From contig OZ022240.1 in NCBI GenBank assembly GCA_963978895.1, positions 19,405,483 to 19,469,482 of the forward strand: a DNA stretch of 64,000 bases, given 5' to 3'. The translations under genes were made by a program, and so were the position numbers. Of this stretch, positions 40,500 to 52,283 are shown in pieces (the stretch's first letter is position 1; the number at the start of each line of letters is the position of its first letter). This DNA is from Erpobdella octoculata. Taxonomy: Eukaryota; Annelida; Clitellata; Hirudinida; Erpobdellidae. The notes beneath the pieces were generated by a model that was not told where the DNA came from, ran no database searches, and worked only from the letters and a program-made list of their open reading frames with translations.

Positions 40500-40894
40500 T
40501 CAAAACTGAAAGGTGTAAAAAAACGGAAATATTCGGAAGACTGTATCCAGTATGGTTTCACTTTTATCACCAACAAAGACGACAAACAACGACCGACCGA
40601 ATTATTTTTTATGTGACAAATTCCTGTCAAATGACAATTTAAAACCGAACAAGCTAAAGGAGCATTTTAGTGCAGTGCATTACAACAATTCCGAATAGAT
40701 TGATGTTCTTAAACAGAAAAGAGCTCGGTGTAACGCCGCAGCAAGTTCACTTCAACTAGGATTTTGGTCAATTATTGGCAAACTAATCCTGATTGCCTCT
40801 TACCTAATTTCTGATTGAATTGTTAAAAGTAAAAAACCTCCCACTTTTTTTTAGATAGCTACCCAGCTTTGGCCAAAAATGCGCTGACATTCAT
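40500..40894 (+). pseudogene. hAT transposase relic, part 1 (BED-like N-terminus and first half of the C-terminal domain)
   Basis: KRKYSEDCIQYGFTFI, then LSNDNLKPNKLKEHFSAVHY (His-x-His side of a BED-like finger; the first Cys pair is eroded). After a gap, YPALAKNALTFI at 40855-40894 is the start of the C-terminal dimerisation block. The central transposase is deleted. Confidence 0.72.
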
Positions 40895-41054
40895 TGTTGT
40901 GATGTTTATTTGTTCAAAAATCAGGTATCGATTTACAGAATGTATCTGGTTTTAGAATAATAATTATAACTAGAAAGTAAAACATGAACCCATTATATCT
41001 CTTGTAACCGGGACGTTACCATTAGGGAAATAGGTCATCGATATTAATTTATAT

Positions 41055-41110
<56 letters not shown>

Positions 41111-41147
41111 ATATACATATACATATATAAATATATATATATATAAG

Positions 41148-41800
41148 CTAGACACCGCTGGTGTATGACTTGCTTTGGTGATTTATTACAAGTCGAGATG
41201 GAGCGTGTCGTTGTCTATCAGATCGCCTCAGTTGTAATGATGACGGTGAACGTGGTATTACTGATTCTGAGTTTTCAGTAGAAGGGAATGGCGTTGCTGC
41301 AAAGTCTTGTGTAGGCTGTTCTGGCTGGTGTTCGGGGGCTAGCTGAAAACGAACAGATTTTTTAAAACGGTCTGAATCCTGACCTTTCAGAATGCCTCTC
41401 TTTGTGTTAATGTTCTTTTCCACCGTTTGACCAGGTTCGGCAGTTGTGGCATTTTCTCCTTGTCTTGTATTCTGATAAGGTAAGTCAAATGTTTCGAGTA
41501 GCCTTTGTGAAGCATTTGAAGTACTCGTTTTTGCAAAACCTGAGGGATAATTATTCGAGAACCAAAGAATAAACAGTCTTCATGTATCGTTATTTCTTTT
41601 TTTAAGAGTTCGAGTTTGCTGGTTTTCAGTGCTTTGTTTTCGTTCCACCTTCCTGTTTTGACATATTGGAGAAGGGGATTTAACTCATTGTCTGTTTTTG
41701 TTGCGTCACAGATTTCTTTATTTGAGACTGGAAGTTGTTTGACGGCATTGATATACAAGGAGTTTATATCTTGATTGATAGTTGCTATCAATGTGTCTTC
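41148..41800 (-). pseudogene. Gypsy integrase remnants: zinc-binding N-terminus and C-terminal tail
   Basis: 41791-41450 reads NAVKQLPVSNKEICDATKTD and ITIHEDCLFFGSRIIIPQVL, then KRVLQMLHKGYSKHL: the start of the H2C2 region. The whole catalytic core is missing. 41423-41160 is the Pol C-terminus with LQLRRSDRQRHAPSRLVI. The element therefore has an integrase deletion. Confidence 0.8.
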
Positions 41801-42007
41801 TTCTGATGTTTTATGTGGACCTATAAGGCGCGAAAGTGTGTCAGCTTGTCCAAAGGACGTGGTTCTGCAGTATTCAATTTTGAAATCATAAGCAAGCAGT
41901 GTTAGAGCCCAGCGTTGGAGTCTGTTTGCTGTATATGATGGTATGCCTTTTTTATTGCCAAAAATGGCAAGGAGAGGTTGATGGTCTGTTAATAGAGTAA
42001 AGTGGCG

Positions 42008-42679
42008 TCAATAGATATAACGGTGAAACTTTCTGACCGCGAAAACTAGTGCTAGACCTTCTTTTTCTATTTGCCCATATTTCTTTTCTGCTGGAGTGAG
42101 AGCTCTACTAGCGTGTGCAATTGCCTTTTCTGTTCCATCACTATATCTGTGCGATATCACTGCTCCAATGCCGTATTCTGATGCGTCGGCTGCAACTACA
42201 ATTGGTTGGTTGGGGTTGTAATGGGTTAACAGAAGGTCGGATAATAAAATTATTTTAGTTTCGTCAAATACCCATTGACAGCTTTCAGACCACTGGAACA
42301 CAGTGTCTTTTTTTAAAAGAGCGTCTAGTGGTGCTCTTAGATTTCTCATGCGTGGTACAAATGAGCTGTAATAGCTGAGCAGTCCAAGAAAAGTACGGAC
42401 CTGTCCAACATCTTTGGGTGGAGGCATATGAATTATTGCATCGATTTTTTTTTGGGTCGGGACGACGGCCTGCAGCTGATATTACATTTCCCAAGTACGT
42501 GATTTCCGTCATTAACAAGTGGCAACGCCATCTAGACCAGTAATCATAGTGTCTATGATTTGTTGAAAAATACCTGGTGCTGATTTCACACCAAATGGTA
42601 GACGGTTATAACGAAACAAGCCTTTATGAGTGTTGATTGTTAAGAGCTCTTTACATTCTTCCGTCACTTCTACTTGATG
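42008..42679 (-). pseudogene. Gypsy RT C-terminal part and RNase H (inner element)
   Basis: Minus strand: HQVEVTEECKELLTINTHKG, LFRYNRLPFGVKSAPGIFQQ, then ITYLGNVISAAGRRPDPKK with a frameshift at an A/T run near 42450, VRTFLGLLSYYSSFVPRM, and RNase H IVVAADASEYGIGAVISHR followed by AIAHASRALTPAEKKYGQ. The catalytic YxDD block between 42530 and 42560 is lost by stop and deletion. Confidence 0.88.
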
Positions 42680-43069
42680 GTATGTGTAACGGTTGTTACT
42701 AATTTTTACTAATTCGTAAATAATTATTTTTATTTTTTTTATTATTTATTTTTTTTATCTGGGGTATTAAATTAAATATCTATTATTTTATCTTTTATTT
42801 CTATGCTATGTGACGATATGACGGATTTGTTTTTAAAAGATTATGATATTAGCTGTGTGCTTCGTGCTTTGCTTCGTGCTAATAAATTGTTGCTGTGTGC
42901 TTCGTGCTTTGCTTCGTGCTAAGTTGTTGATTTGATTTCTCTGCGTTGTACCTTGGGAGCTGATAAAGTTTGTGGGTACCTCCGAACTTGTGGTGTCTAA
43001 ATAAATAAGAACCTGAACGTCGGCTCCTGTTGAAGATTTTCCTCATCGGACAACCGACGTTACAGTATG
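42680..43069 (-). mobile_element. Solo LTR inside Gypsy RT, TSD GTATG
   Basis: 380 bp (42685-43064) with ends TGTAACG...CGTTACA (TG...CA), flanked by GTATG at 42680-42684 and 43065-43069. Excision in silico rejoins RT residues FAEAY and HQVEV. It contains a direct repeat of GCTGTGTGCTTCGTGCTTTG (42851 and 42893). It has no coding sequence and is unrelated to the LTRs of its host Gypsy. Confidence 0.88.
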
Positions 43070-43400
43070 CTTCTGCAAAATCTATTTGGGAGAAAACTGT
43101 CCCTCCATTTAGTTTTGTGAAAACGTCATCCATGGTAGGTAACGGGTGTCTATGGAGCATCAGTGAGTCATTTAAGCCCGTTGAAAATCTGTACAAAGTC
43201 AGATGGAGCTGTTTGCTTTACGGACAGCAACTATGGGTGCTGCCCACTGAGAGTGATCCACGGGAGAGATTATTCTTTCTTTTAGTAACCGGTTTATTTC
43301 GCTATCCAATTGCTCTAAAGCGGCATGAGGAACAGGGCGTTTCTTTCTAAATATGGGTTGTGCGCCAGGTTTAAGCTGTAAGGAAGCTGAAACTTTTGTG
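43070..43400 (-). pseudogene. Gypsy RT, N-terminal part (inner element)
   Basis: Minus strand FSTGLNDSLMLHRHPLPTMD, then DVFTKLNGGTVFSQIDFAEA: RT domains 1-2 with the first catalytic Asp. Upstream is frameshifted. The solo LTR cuts it after FAEAY. Confidence 0.85.
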
Positions 43401-43671
43401 CACAGTCCTAGTTCCTGTCAGAACACATCAGCGTATTTGTGTTTTAATTTGTTTGTAATGGCTGTGCGTTCCACGTCTGTGTTGAAGCTCCGTATTTCCA
43501 TGACAGAATAGTTTTCTAACAGTTCTTTAAAGTCAGGAAGTTGTTTTATCCATGGCATTCCCATGAGGTCGTTTGAATCTGTGACGTAAACAGTACCCGA
43601 CCATGGTACTTTTGACCTGACTTATTTGCAACGGTAAATTTTGTCTCAAACATTCCTTCGGTCTTCACGGG

Positions 43672-43803
43672 TTAATCATTTGCTGCGCTTAGATTTGCCG
43701 TCGCTGTGGTAAGATTGGGGCGACCGATGGCTATCCATGTTGGACGAGAGATGAGAGTCACTTCGGCTCCTGTATCTAACCGAAGTTGAATCGGTCTATT
43801 AAA
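43672..43803 (-). pseudogene. Gypsy protease (inner element), split from Gag by SINE
   Basis: Minus strand FNRPIQLRLDTGAEVTLISR: the LDTGAE block is the aspartic protease active site. Upstream coding (KQYI) lies on the other side of the SINE at 43810-44135. A stop follows at 43672. Confidence 0.82.
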
Positions 43804-43809
43804 AATGTA

Positions 43810-44135
43810 AATGTAAATGTATAACATTAGGGCGCTACTTCGTATATCAATTAATACCCCAGCAGCGCCGGGAACTGCTAGTGCATATGGGATCACACAG
43901 TGTTACCTGCCACCCGCACGTGTCTCCGAAATCGGAATGCCCCGAACCCTATTACATCCCAGTCGTGAAACTGGTACTCATTCATCGACCAGTGAAGGAT
44001 GAAAGGCTGAGTTGGCCTGAGCAGCGTGAGTGAATTCCTTGCTCAACGGAATTACGCCTCGCCGTGACTGAGATTTGAACCCACGACGGCAGGATGATAG
44101 CATAACTGCTTTCACCACTGTGCTACGGCGCCCTC
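43810..44135 (-). mobile_element. tRNA-derived SINE with 6-bp TSD
   Basis: Minus strand starts GAGGGCGCCGTAGCACAGTGG. The pol III A box lies at 44126-44115 (GTAGCACAGTGG) and B box at 44082-44072 (GGGTTCAAATC), spaced as in tRNA. A non-tRNA body follows, ending in (ATTTAC)n at about 43825-43810. AATGTA flanks it at 43804-43809 and 44136-44141. Removing it restores the protease reading frame (KQYI|FNRP). Confidence 0.88.
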
Positions 44136-44190
44136 AATGTACTGTTTGATTTCATTTCCGTTGTCTACTCGGTTAATGAATCGGTCTTGT

Positions 44191-45201
44191 CTAGAAGCAC
44201 TTTTCTCTGTGTGTAAAAGAATTTTGTCTCCAGTTTGGATGATCCCGTGATACAAATTTTCGTGATTTGCGAAAATCTGGAGAACTCGTCGGTCTAACGT
44301 TAGGACACTCTCGTTTCCAATGTGGTCCGCCACAAATCGGACATGGTGTTTTTGGCTCTGCTTGATGTCGTGGTGACAATGGCTTTCGGTGAGGTGAGCT
44401 GTATCTGTTAATGGCCTGAATTTCTACATCCGGTCTTTCGATTGTTTTAGTATCATCCAGTGAAGTCTTAAGTCGTTCAGACTCTGCTATTAATTCAATG
44501 ACTGTAATAGGTTTTTCGCTATTTTCGCTATTCAACATGCGTAACAGCCTAGAACGTATCTCGACATGTTCTTGTGCCTGAAGTCCTGCTACATATTGAA
44601 CACACTTATGTGTTTCGTCTGACATTCCTCGAAGTTCGGCTGCCTCTGCAGCAGCAATGATCTTATTTCCATACGTGCTAAAATCACTCCCTGACGTACA
44701 AATTATTCGACTAAAGTCAAACCTTCGTCGAAAGAGACTTTTCTTAGGGCCAAATAGTTGTTCAAGGGTTGTGATGGTTTCTTCCCAACCAATGTCGCTG
44801 GGAAGCCGTGGAGAAATTCTGGTAGAAAAAACTGAATATGTGTGGTTGTTTAATAGAGTTCGAAGAAGTTCAGTCCTTGACTCTTCTGGAAGATGTCTTT
44901 CGTGACCTTTGACAGTGTCTTCAAAACGTCTAAGCCACAGACTGAAAAATCGTCCTTCCTCCGGTTCGTAGGAAAATTTCTCCACTCTCTGACGTAGTCG
45001 ATCAAAAAGTGTTTCTTTTGACTCTGTCTTTTTTCCTTTTTGGGACTCTATAAATTCTAACAGTTTTCTCTGTGTCTCTGCATTTTCTTTCCTCAGCTCC
45101 TTTTCTTTCTCTGAATTTTCTTTCATTAGCTTTAAGAATCTTTCTTCGCTCTTTTCCATCTGCATCTGAAAAAGTTCAAATATCTTTTGAATATCTGCCA
45201 T
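44191..45201 (-). CDS. Gypsy Gag with CCHC zinc knuckle
   Basis: 336 codons, ATG at 45201, 33 bp inside the LTR. N-terminal coiled coil (MADIQKIFELFQMQMEKSEE and following charged helix to about residue 60), then a capsid-like helical domain (GRFFSLWLRRFEDTVKGHER, LLRTLLNNHTYSVFSTRIS, LEQLFGPKKSLFRRRFDF). A CCHC knuckle follows near residue 288: CPICGGPHWKREC (C-x2-C-x4-H-x4-C). The last codons overlap a second frame that carries pol (about 44230-44136), so Gag-Pol probably used a frameshift. The Gag frame is intact. Confidence 0.88.
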   Translation of the reverse strand: MADIQKIFELFQMQMEKSEERFLKLMKENSEKEKELRKENAETQRKLLEFIESQKGKKTESKETLFDRLRQRVEKFSYEPEEGRFFSLWLRRFEDTVKGHERHLPEESRTELLRTLLNNHTYSVFSTRISPRLPSDIGWEETITTLEQLFGPKKSLFRRRFDFSRIICTSGSDFSTYGNKIIAAAEAAELRGMSDETHKCVQYVAGLQAQEHVEIRSRLLRMLNSENSEKPITVIELIAESERLKTSLDDTKTIERPDVEIQAINRYSSPHRKPLSPRHQAEPKTPCPICGGPHWKRECPNVRPTSSPDFRKSRKFVSRDHPNWRQNSFTHREKCF

Positions 45202-45389
45202 TGCGTGATTTTATTCCTATCCTTCGTCGCCAATTGTTGTGATGTTTATTTGTTCAGAAATCAGGTATCGATTTACAGAATGTATCTGGTTTTAGAATAA
45301 TAATTATAACTAGAAAGTAAAACATGAACCCATTATATCTCTTGTAACCGGGACGTTACCTTTAGGTAAATAGGTCATCGATATTAATT

Positions 45390-45466
<77 letters not shown>

Positions 45467-45500
45467 ATATACATATACATATACATATATATATATAACA

Positions 45501-45650
45501 TTCATCATTACATTTGCTACTGCCTACTTGTGTGAGATTAGCTTTTCTGCTTTGGTAAATGTGGAAACCAAGCAAAAGAATAGAGGCCGGTGATGATATG
45601 CGAATTGCATTGTTAAAGAATGATCCTTATTTTTTGACTTAATCGGTGGG
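45501..45650 (+). pseudogene. hAT transposase relic, part 2 (C-terminal dimerisation domain)
   Basis: Continues directly from 40894 after removing the Gypsy and one TSD copy: IITFATAYLCEISFSALVNV, then ETKQKNR, then a frameshifted tail. This matches the LCExxFSxL..K..R block at the C-terminus of hAT transposases. Confidence 0.82.
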
Positions 45651-45783
45651 AAGCAGCAAAAAAGAAATTAAATTGATGCAAATCACTTACATTGTACTTA
45701 TTGTTTTTAAAAATGCAAAAGTAGGGGGTGCAGTCAAATCGAGTTTGTCCAAAGGGGGCGCAGGGAAAAAAGGTTAAGAACCA

Positions 45784-46378
<595 letters not shown>

Positions 46379-46379
46379 A

Positions 46380-46990
46380 TTACATTAAGTAAAAATGACG
46401 AAATCGCAGTTGCTTTGTCATTCTAATTTTTAGGTTTATGTTTACATCTAAAAAAGCAATAGGTATAGAATAGTTTGTATATATGATATCGAATAGATGG
46501 TAGAGAGGATATGTCGGATATGATTATGTTGAAGAGTTGTTAGATATGAGATGCCTATCTATCTATATAAAAACAAGTGAATCAAAAAACAAAGTTTTTT
46601 AAAAACACTTTTATATAATCGATTGTGTAGGCCACAGTCTGTTACATAAACAACGAGTATATTAGCATAGACAATAAATAGTTCGACAAAAATATCACAA
46701 ATAATTATTTAATTAAATTTTTTTCAATCGATCTGAAAATTTGATAGAATACGTTGTTAATCAATTCGAAAATATTTTTAAATTTTTAAGTCTCTAGCTC
46801 ATCGGGAAGTTAGTTTAATATCGGTTGCAAATTTTGATTACAGATCGACAGACAGAGAAGACAATTTAAGTAAAAATGTGTAAATAAAAAAAATAATAAC
46901 AAAATTTGTAGTTTGGGACATGGAGCCTCTATTTATTGTAGAAGGTCCAGGGTTCAGAGATATAGTCGAGGGAATTAATCACAAAGCCAA
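46380..46990. other. AT-rich, no gene
   Basis: 46720-46770 (CAATCGATCTGAAAATTTGA) resembles 18810-18850, suggesting a decayed dispersed repeat. A few GACAGACAGAGA units near 46850. Confidence 0.45.
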
Positions 46991-48020
46991 GGTAATGTGA
47001 ACAGAAACATTGAAAGCAGGTTGATGTTTGATACAATGGCTGGCAATTTGAAAAAGGTGCTACAAAACTGCAAATTTGTGTGTACCACAGCTGACATTTG
47101 GATTCACTAGACTTGAAGTTCTATCGGTGTTACATGCCACTGGCAAAAATGATTTTGGTCGGAACAATGCGGTACTTGCTTTTCGACGATTCAAAGGAAT
47201 TCATTCATTCGACAAAACTGCATCTACTCTTATGAGCATCCACACTGAGTTCAACCTTTGCTGCTCCAAAATAATCCATGTTGTGACTGATAATAAAGCA
47301 ATTTTGTAAAAGCATTTAAAAAGAAAGCTGAATCAAGCACTTTAGAATTTGAAGCCATCAGAGAGAAAAGACAGTGATCCATGGGACATCGAAGACGCGA
47401 ATAGTCATCAACCGATATCCCAGTTTTTTGAGCAACCCGATTCTGACGAGTTTTCAGGTGTTTATTCGCTCCCTCACTCGCCGTGTTCCTCACACACGCT
47501 AAATTTTTTAGTGTCAACAGATACCAATAAAGCTCTGGCCAGTGATGCGTCTTTTAAACGAATGTATCGTTCATTAGCAAGAAAATGTTCCAGCTTAAGC
47601 AACACAGTTCAAAGGCTGCTGAAGTTGTATTTGATAAACTTGGAAGAACAATACCTAAACCGAACTCAACTCGGTGGAACTCTGAGTTTAACAGCTACAC
47701 TACAATATATATAATATGAAGGACAAAATTAATGTTGTGATGGAACGACTGCAGCTGCCATATTTTGCTTCTTTTAAATAAAAACAAGGCATTTTAGCGA
47801 TGTTTCTTAATAAATACTTGGTTTTATGTTATGAATACAATTTTTTCTGATCAATAAAAATTGTCAATGTACTTGAGTACTTGTACTTAAGTACAATTTA
47901 AAAATCTGTACTTGTACTTAAGTACAAGATAAATAATGTACTTGTACTTAAAGTACATTTAACACAGAGTATTTAGTACTTATACTTAAGTACATTTTCT
48001 GAGTACTTACGTCAACACTG
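46991..48020 (+). mobile_element. Second hAT relic with AGTACTT-rich subterminal repeats
   Basis: A broken transposase (47030-47790) is followed by a tract (47868-48010) of repeated ACTTGTACTTAAGTACA units, which form the AAGTACTT-type subterminal region of many hAT elements. The likely 3' end is CAACACTG at 48013-48020. The left terminus was not found. Confidence 0.65.
47030..47790 (+). pseudogene. hAT (ZBED-like) transposase relic
   Basis: Plus strand: NLKKVLQNCKFVCTTADIWI (Asp of the DDE core), then FRRFKGIHSFDKTASTLMSI, HTEFNLCCSKIIHVVTDN (second Asp region). After several frameshifts come STDTNKALASDASFKRMYRS and KAAEVVFDKLGRTIPKPNST, with RWNSEFNSY. Broken by at least four shifts or stops. 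Confidence 0.82.
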
Positions 48021-48394
48021 AGTCGTCACGTACGGCCATGTAATTAATCATCAGCTGTGGCGCAAGCTGTTCATAACTTAACCAGCCACCTCATTCCAAC
48101 ATTCATCTGATCCAAACAAATACTAGCCATTAATTCTTTTAATCGGTCAGCACAAAACAAACTTATTTATTCATCAAAAGTATTAACGTCTCTACTCTGA
48201 ATATAATATGATAAAAGCAGTATGTAACTTGGCTGCTAGATTGATTGGGAGCTTTTCGCATAGACATAAATTGTTGTCTTAAGGACATAATAATACAATG
48301 TTGTGTATCCAGAGACGATTACAATGAAATATTATAAAGATCCGGTTCTGTTAGTTATATGCTATTTTGTGTGTCTATTTGTTCAACATGTTTT
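48021..48394. other. AT-rich, no feature
   Basis: No gene or repeat recognised. Confidence 0.5.
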
Positions 48395-50370
48395 TTACAA
48401 ACTTTTATTTAGGTTACAATCTCTGTTTGTGTGTGTGTGTATGTGGTTTTTTTCTGTACGATAATATTGCAAGTAAAATTTAACCAGTTTTTTGACTAGC
48501 AAGAAAACTGGTTTATATTGGATGACAATACATAATTCAATTAGAAAAAAAAAATTAATTTGAACTTCTTTTGTATTTCTAAATCGAGTGTATTTGAAAC
48601 TAAAGTCTGCGTTAAAAAAAACTCGTTTTTTCCTTTACTTGTTTTTATATTTGAACTAATTGAAAAAGCTTACACTGATAAATTTTGATTTATGTTCTTT
48701 TAAAAACTATAAAAATTTAAAATAGATCATTAAATAAAAAATTCGTACGACCTCTCAGTATGAAGTTTAATTCTTTGTTTCTATTAGAACTTGTAAAACT
48801 CGAAAAACAAAATTTAATGAGTTTTACAGGTCCCTGGTTCAATTAAATTATGTAAGCACTTAAAGGAAACATTATAAAAAAAAAGTTGCCCCCCCCCTTC
48901 CTGTCATATGTTCATAAATCCGCTGCTGTCTAGCTCTCGACTTTTGTCGTGCCTATGAAACGGATCAGTTCAAGCCTAGAAGTTTGTGCCTTTGAAACGG
49001 GACGGTCCTGGAATTTTCTGTTTATGAAATAAGCGAGACTAGGCCTGAAATATCGTAAAACGTGGTTGACATTTCAAAATTTTTACGCAACAAAAAGTGT
49101 ATAAATTATCTGTTTCAAATTTCGAAATGTTATTTTAAGCTCCCTCCACCAAATTAGAACGGCAATTTTTTTCAAAATATAAAACAAAATTTATTCATTT
49201 AAAATACAAGATTTTGTTTGACGTTTTTTCAAATTTTTTGATAGAATTAAATTTATGTCAATTGTATAAAAAGAAACCAAAGTAAAGTTTGCTTAAATTG
49301 TCATTATAATGGAATAATTCAAATTAAGTTTTAGTTGGTTTATAGTAAAACTAAGTGACATTAAAATTGAATAAATCACTTTTTAAATAAAAAAAATAAA
49401 GTAATTGTACACTTATAAAATTTTGAACGGAATTAAACAGTTTTATTTTTAAAAAGATAAAATAAAACTCAACAAATTTAACTGAAAGTTTGACTGAATT
49501 GAAGTTAACTTAGTAAAAAAAATAAAATCAACTAAAACCATAACTAAATTGGCTCAAAGTATATTCTCATACAAACTAATTTTTAAAGCAAAGCGATTTT
49601 AATAAAAAAATAAATTATAATAAATTAAAATTACATCAAAGTGATTGTAAAAAATTGACATAACCGATATACAAGAATCAAAATTCAAACAGTATTCAAA
49701 TATTCTTTTTCCACACAAATTACAAAAATACAAAAACGTTGATCGGTGATCCGGACATCCAAAGATACTACAACAAACATCCAAACATACTAAAAATTAA
49801 AAAAAAAAGATAGTTGGTAATTTATGGATATAAAATATAATAAATTTTTTAGTAACATATATTACATTAAAATATTAAATAATTTAAATCTGAGCAAAAA
49901 ATCTCAACAATAAAACAAGTTTAGACAGATTTGAGAGTCTTGTGCAGGCAGATGCAGACAAAGAGTGAATGTATTTTATATCAAATACGCCGTCCTCTCC
50001 ATAGTCTGGAACCAGTAGGGTTCTGTTTAATATTAATATTATGTTGAAATAGATATTAATTTTTGCAACATTTTTAACATGATTGTAGAGTTAAATGTTA
50101 TCTAATTCAACTATAACATTAAACAAGTAAAGAAAACACGAGTTTTTAACACAGACTATAATTTCGAAGACACTCAATTTAGAAATACGAAAAACGTTCA
50201 AATTACGTTTTTTTTAATTGAATTATGTATTGTCATCCAATATAAAGCTATGCTGAAAGTTTCAGCTTCCTAGCTATTCAAAAAGCTGGTTAAATTTTCT
50301 TGCAAGATTTGCGTATAGAGAAAGCCACAAACACATACACATACAAACAAAAGTTTGTAAAAAAAAAAAG
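48395..50370. repeat. Large inverted repeat: about 290-bp arms around 1.4 kb
   Basis: 48395-48690 matches the reverse complement of 50085-50370 at roughly 75% by eye (shared blocks such as ATTGGATGACAATACATAAT, TTTAACCAG and GTATTTCTAAAT). The spacer has no coding sequence. It could be a TIR element or two opposed copies of one repeat. Short relatives (TTGGATGACGG) lie at 18905 and 57996. Confidence 0.6.
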
Positions 50371-50688
50371 CAAAGAAAATGGCTGGCACAGTTTTTTCAA
50401 TGGAAATTTTTTAAACTATTTATTAAATTCGAACCACTGAAGCACTCAAAACGAAATATGAGAGAGTTGGAGAGCAAGCGGAAACGGGAACTGGAGAATA
50501 AGCGGGAACGGAAAAGTGACCGAGAGCGAAAGAGCGGGCGGAAAAGGGAAAGCGGCCGGGAACGAGAAAGCAAGCGGGAGCGGAAAAGCAACCGGGAGCG
50601 GGTAAGCAATCCGGGAAAGAAACGGGAACAAAAAAGAAAAAATTTATAAAACCTCTAAAAACCCCGAGCAAAGCGGGTACCCCGCTAT
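50371..50688 (+). mobile_element. GA-rich Helitron copy, 3' end degenerate
   Basis: GA-rich minisatellite at 50458-50640 (GCGGGAACGG units), then CCTCTAAAAACCCCGAGC, AAAGCGGG and CTAT at 50685-50688 in place of CTAG. Confidence 0.6.
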
Positions 50689-51243
50689 TTTATATATATA
50701 TAGAAAATGACCGTCTATTTGTTTGTCTTCATTGCAAATCCAAATCGCTGGACCAATTATAACAAAATTTGACATGGAAGTAGATGTCAAAAAGTAGAAA
50801 AAGATAGGATAATTTTTAATTTTTTATGACCGAAAAACTTTCCAGGCCAAAAGGTAATCCGTAACAAAATTAAAATTTAGTTCAATTAACAAAGTTTGAA
50901 GGCTTCAAGCAATTTTTAACAAAGCCATTTTACATTTTAAGGGAAAAAAGAAGTTAAGAGGGAGAAGAAGAAAGAAAAGGATTAGGCGCGGGAAAGCGAA
51001 AAGGAGAACGAGTGAGAGCAGAAGAGCGAGCTGGATAGGAAAAGCGAGTGGGAGAGTGATCTGGAACGGGAGAACAAGCGGGAACGGGAAAAGAAACGAA
51101 AACGATAGCGAGAAAGAGCAGGAGAGCGGGCGGGGACTGGGAAACAAGCGGGAAAGAAATCATAAGCGAGAAAGAGAGAAATAGTGAGAGAAAAAAATAG
51201 AAAAACCTCAAAAACCCCGGGCAACGCTGGGTAACCCCGCTAG
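50689..51243 (+). mobile_element. GA-rich Helitron copy with intact 3' end
   Basis: Short (TA)n, AT-rich 5' part with the AACAAAGTTTGAAGGCTTCA block at about 50897, GA-rich minisatellite (50990-51190), then CCCCGGGCAACGCTGGG, a spacer, CTAG at 51240-51243 and host T. Confidence 0.65.
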
Positions 51244-51374
51244 TATTATATTCCTCGGATTTTTCAATAACGAATTATTGTTAAAAAAAAGTGATAATGT
51301 ACATTTATTTGTTCTAATATGCATGTGGTTTGATCATGTAAAACCATTTTAATTCTTTCACGTATTTTTTTATA

Positions 51375-51702
51375 TACACCAAGACCACACTTTGCGTCGT
51401 TTCGTTCTGCGTTTTTTCGAAGTTGCGTCGCTGCTGAATTAGTACTAATTTTCATTGTGCGTCGTTAGATTTTCGGAAGTTGCGTTGTATTGGGTTCGAG
51501 TCTTTAACTTTTTTTTAATTTTTTTTATGAAATTTTTTTTTTTTTAAAGATGGCACGAATTTTGTTTGTAATTGCGCCATGCCATGGAAAGAGTAAATCA
51601 GATCAAAACTAGGGACACATTTTGTGAATTGGGAAATCATAATTAACTTTGCGTCGTGCTTTTCTGAAACGTATCCACGACGCAAAGTGAGGTCTTGGTG
51701 TA
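51375..51702. mobile_element. Mariner-type MITE with TA target duplication
   Basis: Element 51377-51700 (324 bp) lies between TA at 51375-51376 and 51701-51702. The terminal inverted repeats begin CACCAAGACC, then A or T, CACTTTGCGTCG (22 of 23 match). No transposase. Confidence 0.85.
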
Positions 51703-51917
51703 CTTAATTTGAATAAAATTATAAAACAATGTCGTCATTTAGAACCACTTTTTCCTATACATATACAACTAATAAATCTATACACAAATACACTACACAT
51801 ATACATGTATAAGCATATCGGAAAGAGGTAAAAATGTGGTTGTAACAAGCAATAATTTGTCTTGTGTAGAAGCATGGCAGAAGTTACAACTATAATTTTT
51901 AAAAAAAATTAATAAAC

Positions 51918-52283
51918 TTATGTCAATCCAAAAAACCTGTTAAAAAATGATTTCTTTATTTCCAGTGCAACATTCAAAGAACTGAATTGGTAAGATGCAA
52001 CCAGATTTGTGCACATTTTCATATAATTTAAAAGATTGTGAATATTTTTAACATCCACGGAGACCAATAACTTTTTTACATTGACGTAAGCTGGTTGTCT
52101 AAAAAGAAGAAAAACGAATCTGGCTTTTGGCGGAAAGCTGTTGAGATAGATCCAGAATCCACTTCGCAGGTTACCGCTCTTTAAATGTGATCCTGGAAGG
52201 TTGACTATCAGAGCCAAGGATTTAATCATGAACGGTCGATTCGGATGAACAGCGTAGGCAAAGAAGAGGTAATAGTTGATTGC
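51918..52283 (-). CDS. Secreted PEBP-like protein, exon 2
   Basis: The exon follows acceptor TTTTTTTCCACCAG and ends at TAA (51918-51920). It encodes about 121 residues starting INYYLFFAYAVHPNRPF, then IKSLALIVNLPGSHLKSGNL and PPKARFVFLLFRQPAYVNVK. The pattern V-N-(I/L)-P-G ... G ... PP..RFVFLL..Q is the core of phosphatidylethanolamine-binding proteins. The C-terminus is KKSFFNRFFGLT. The acceptor position could be off by one base; the reading frame is clear from the junction. Confidence 0.72.
   Translation of the reverse strand, partial: AINYYLFFAYAVHPNRPFMIKSLALIVNLPGSHLKSGNLRSGFWIYLNSFPPKARFVFLLFRQPAYVNVKKLLVSVDVKNIHNLLNYMKMCTNLVASYQFSSLNVALEIKKSFFNRFFGLT

Larger units (their letters stand above)
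40895..45500 (-). mobile_element. Gypsy retrotransposon with two LTRs and TSD TTCAT
   Basis: LTRs: 40895-about 41146 and 45235-45500, both starting TGTTGTGATGTTTATTTGTT on the plus strand and containing (TA)n of different length. The outer right end is AACA, giving TG...CA. TTCAT flanks the element at 40890-40894 and 45501-45505. On the minus strand a primer-binding-like TGGCGACGAAGGAT follows the 5' LTR, then gag, protease, RT, RNase H and a deleted integrase. It is interrupted by a solo LTR and a SINE. Confidence 0.92.
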
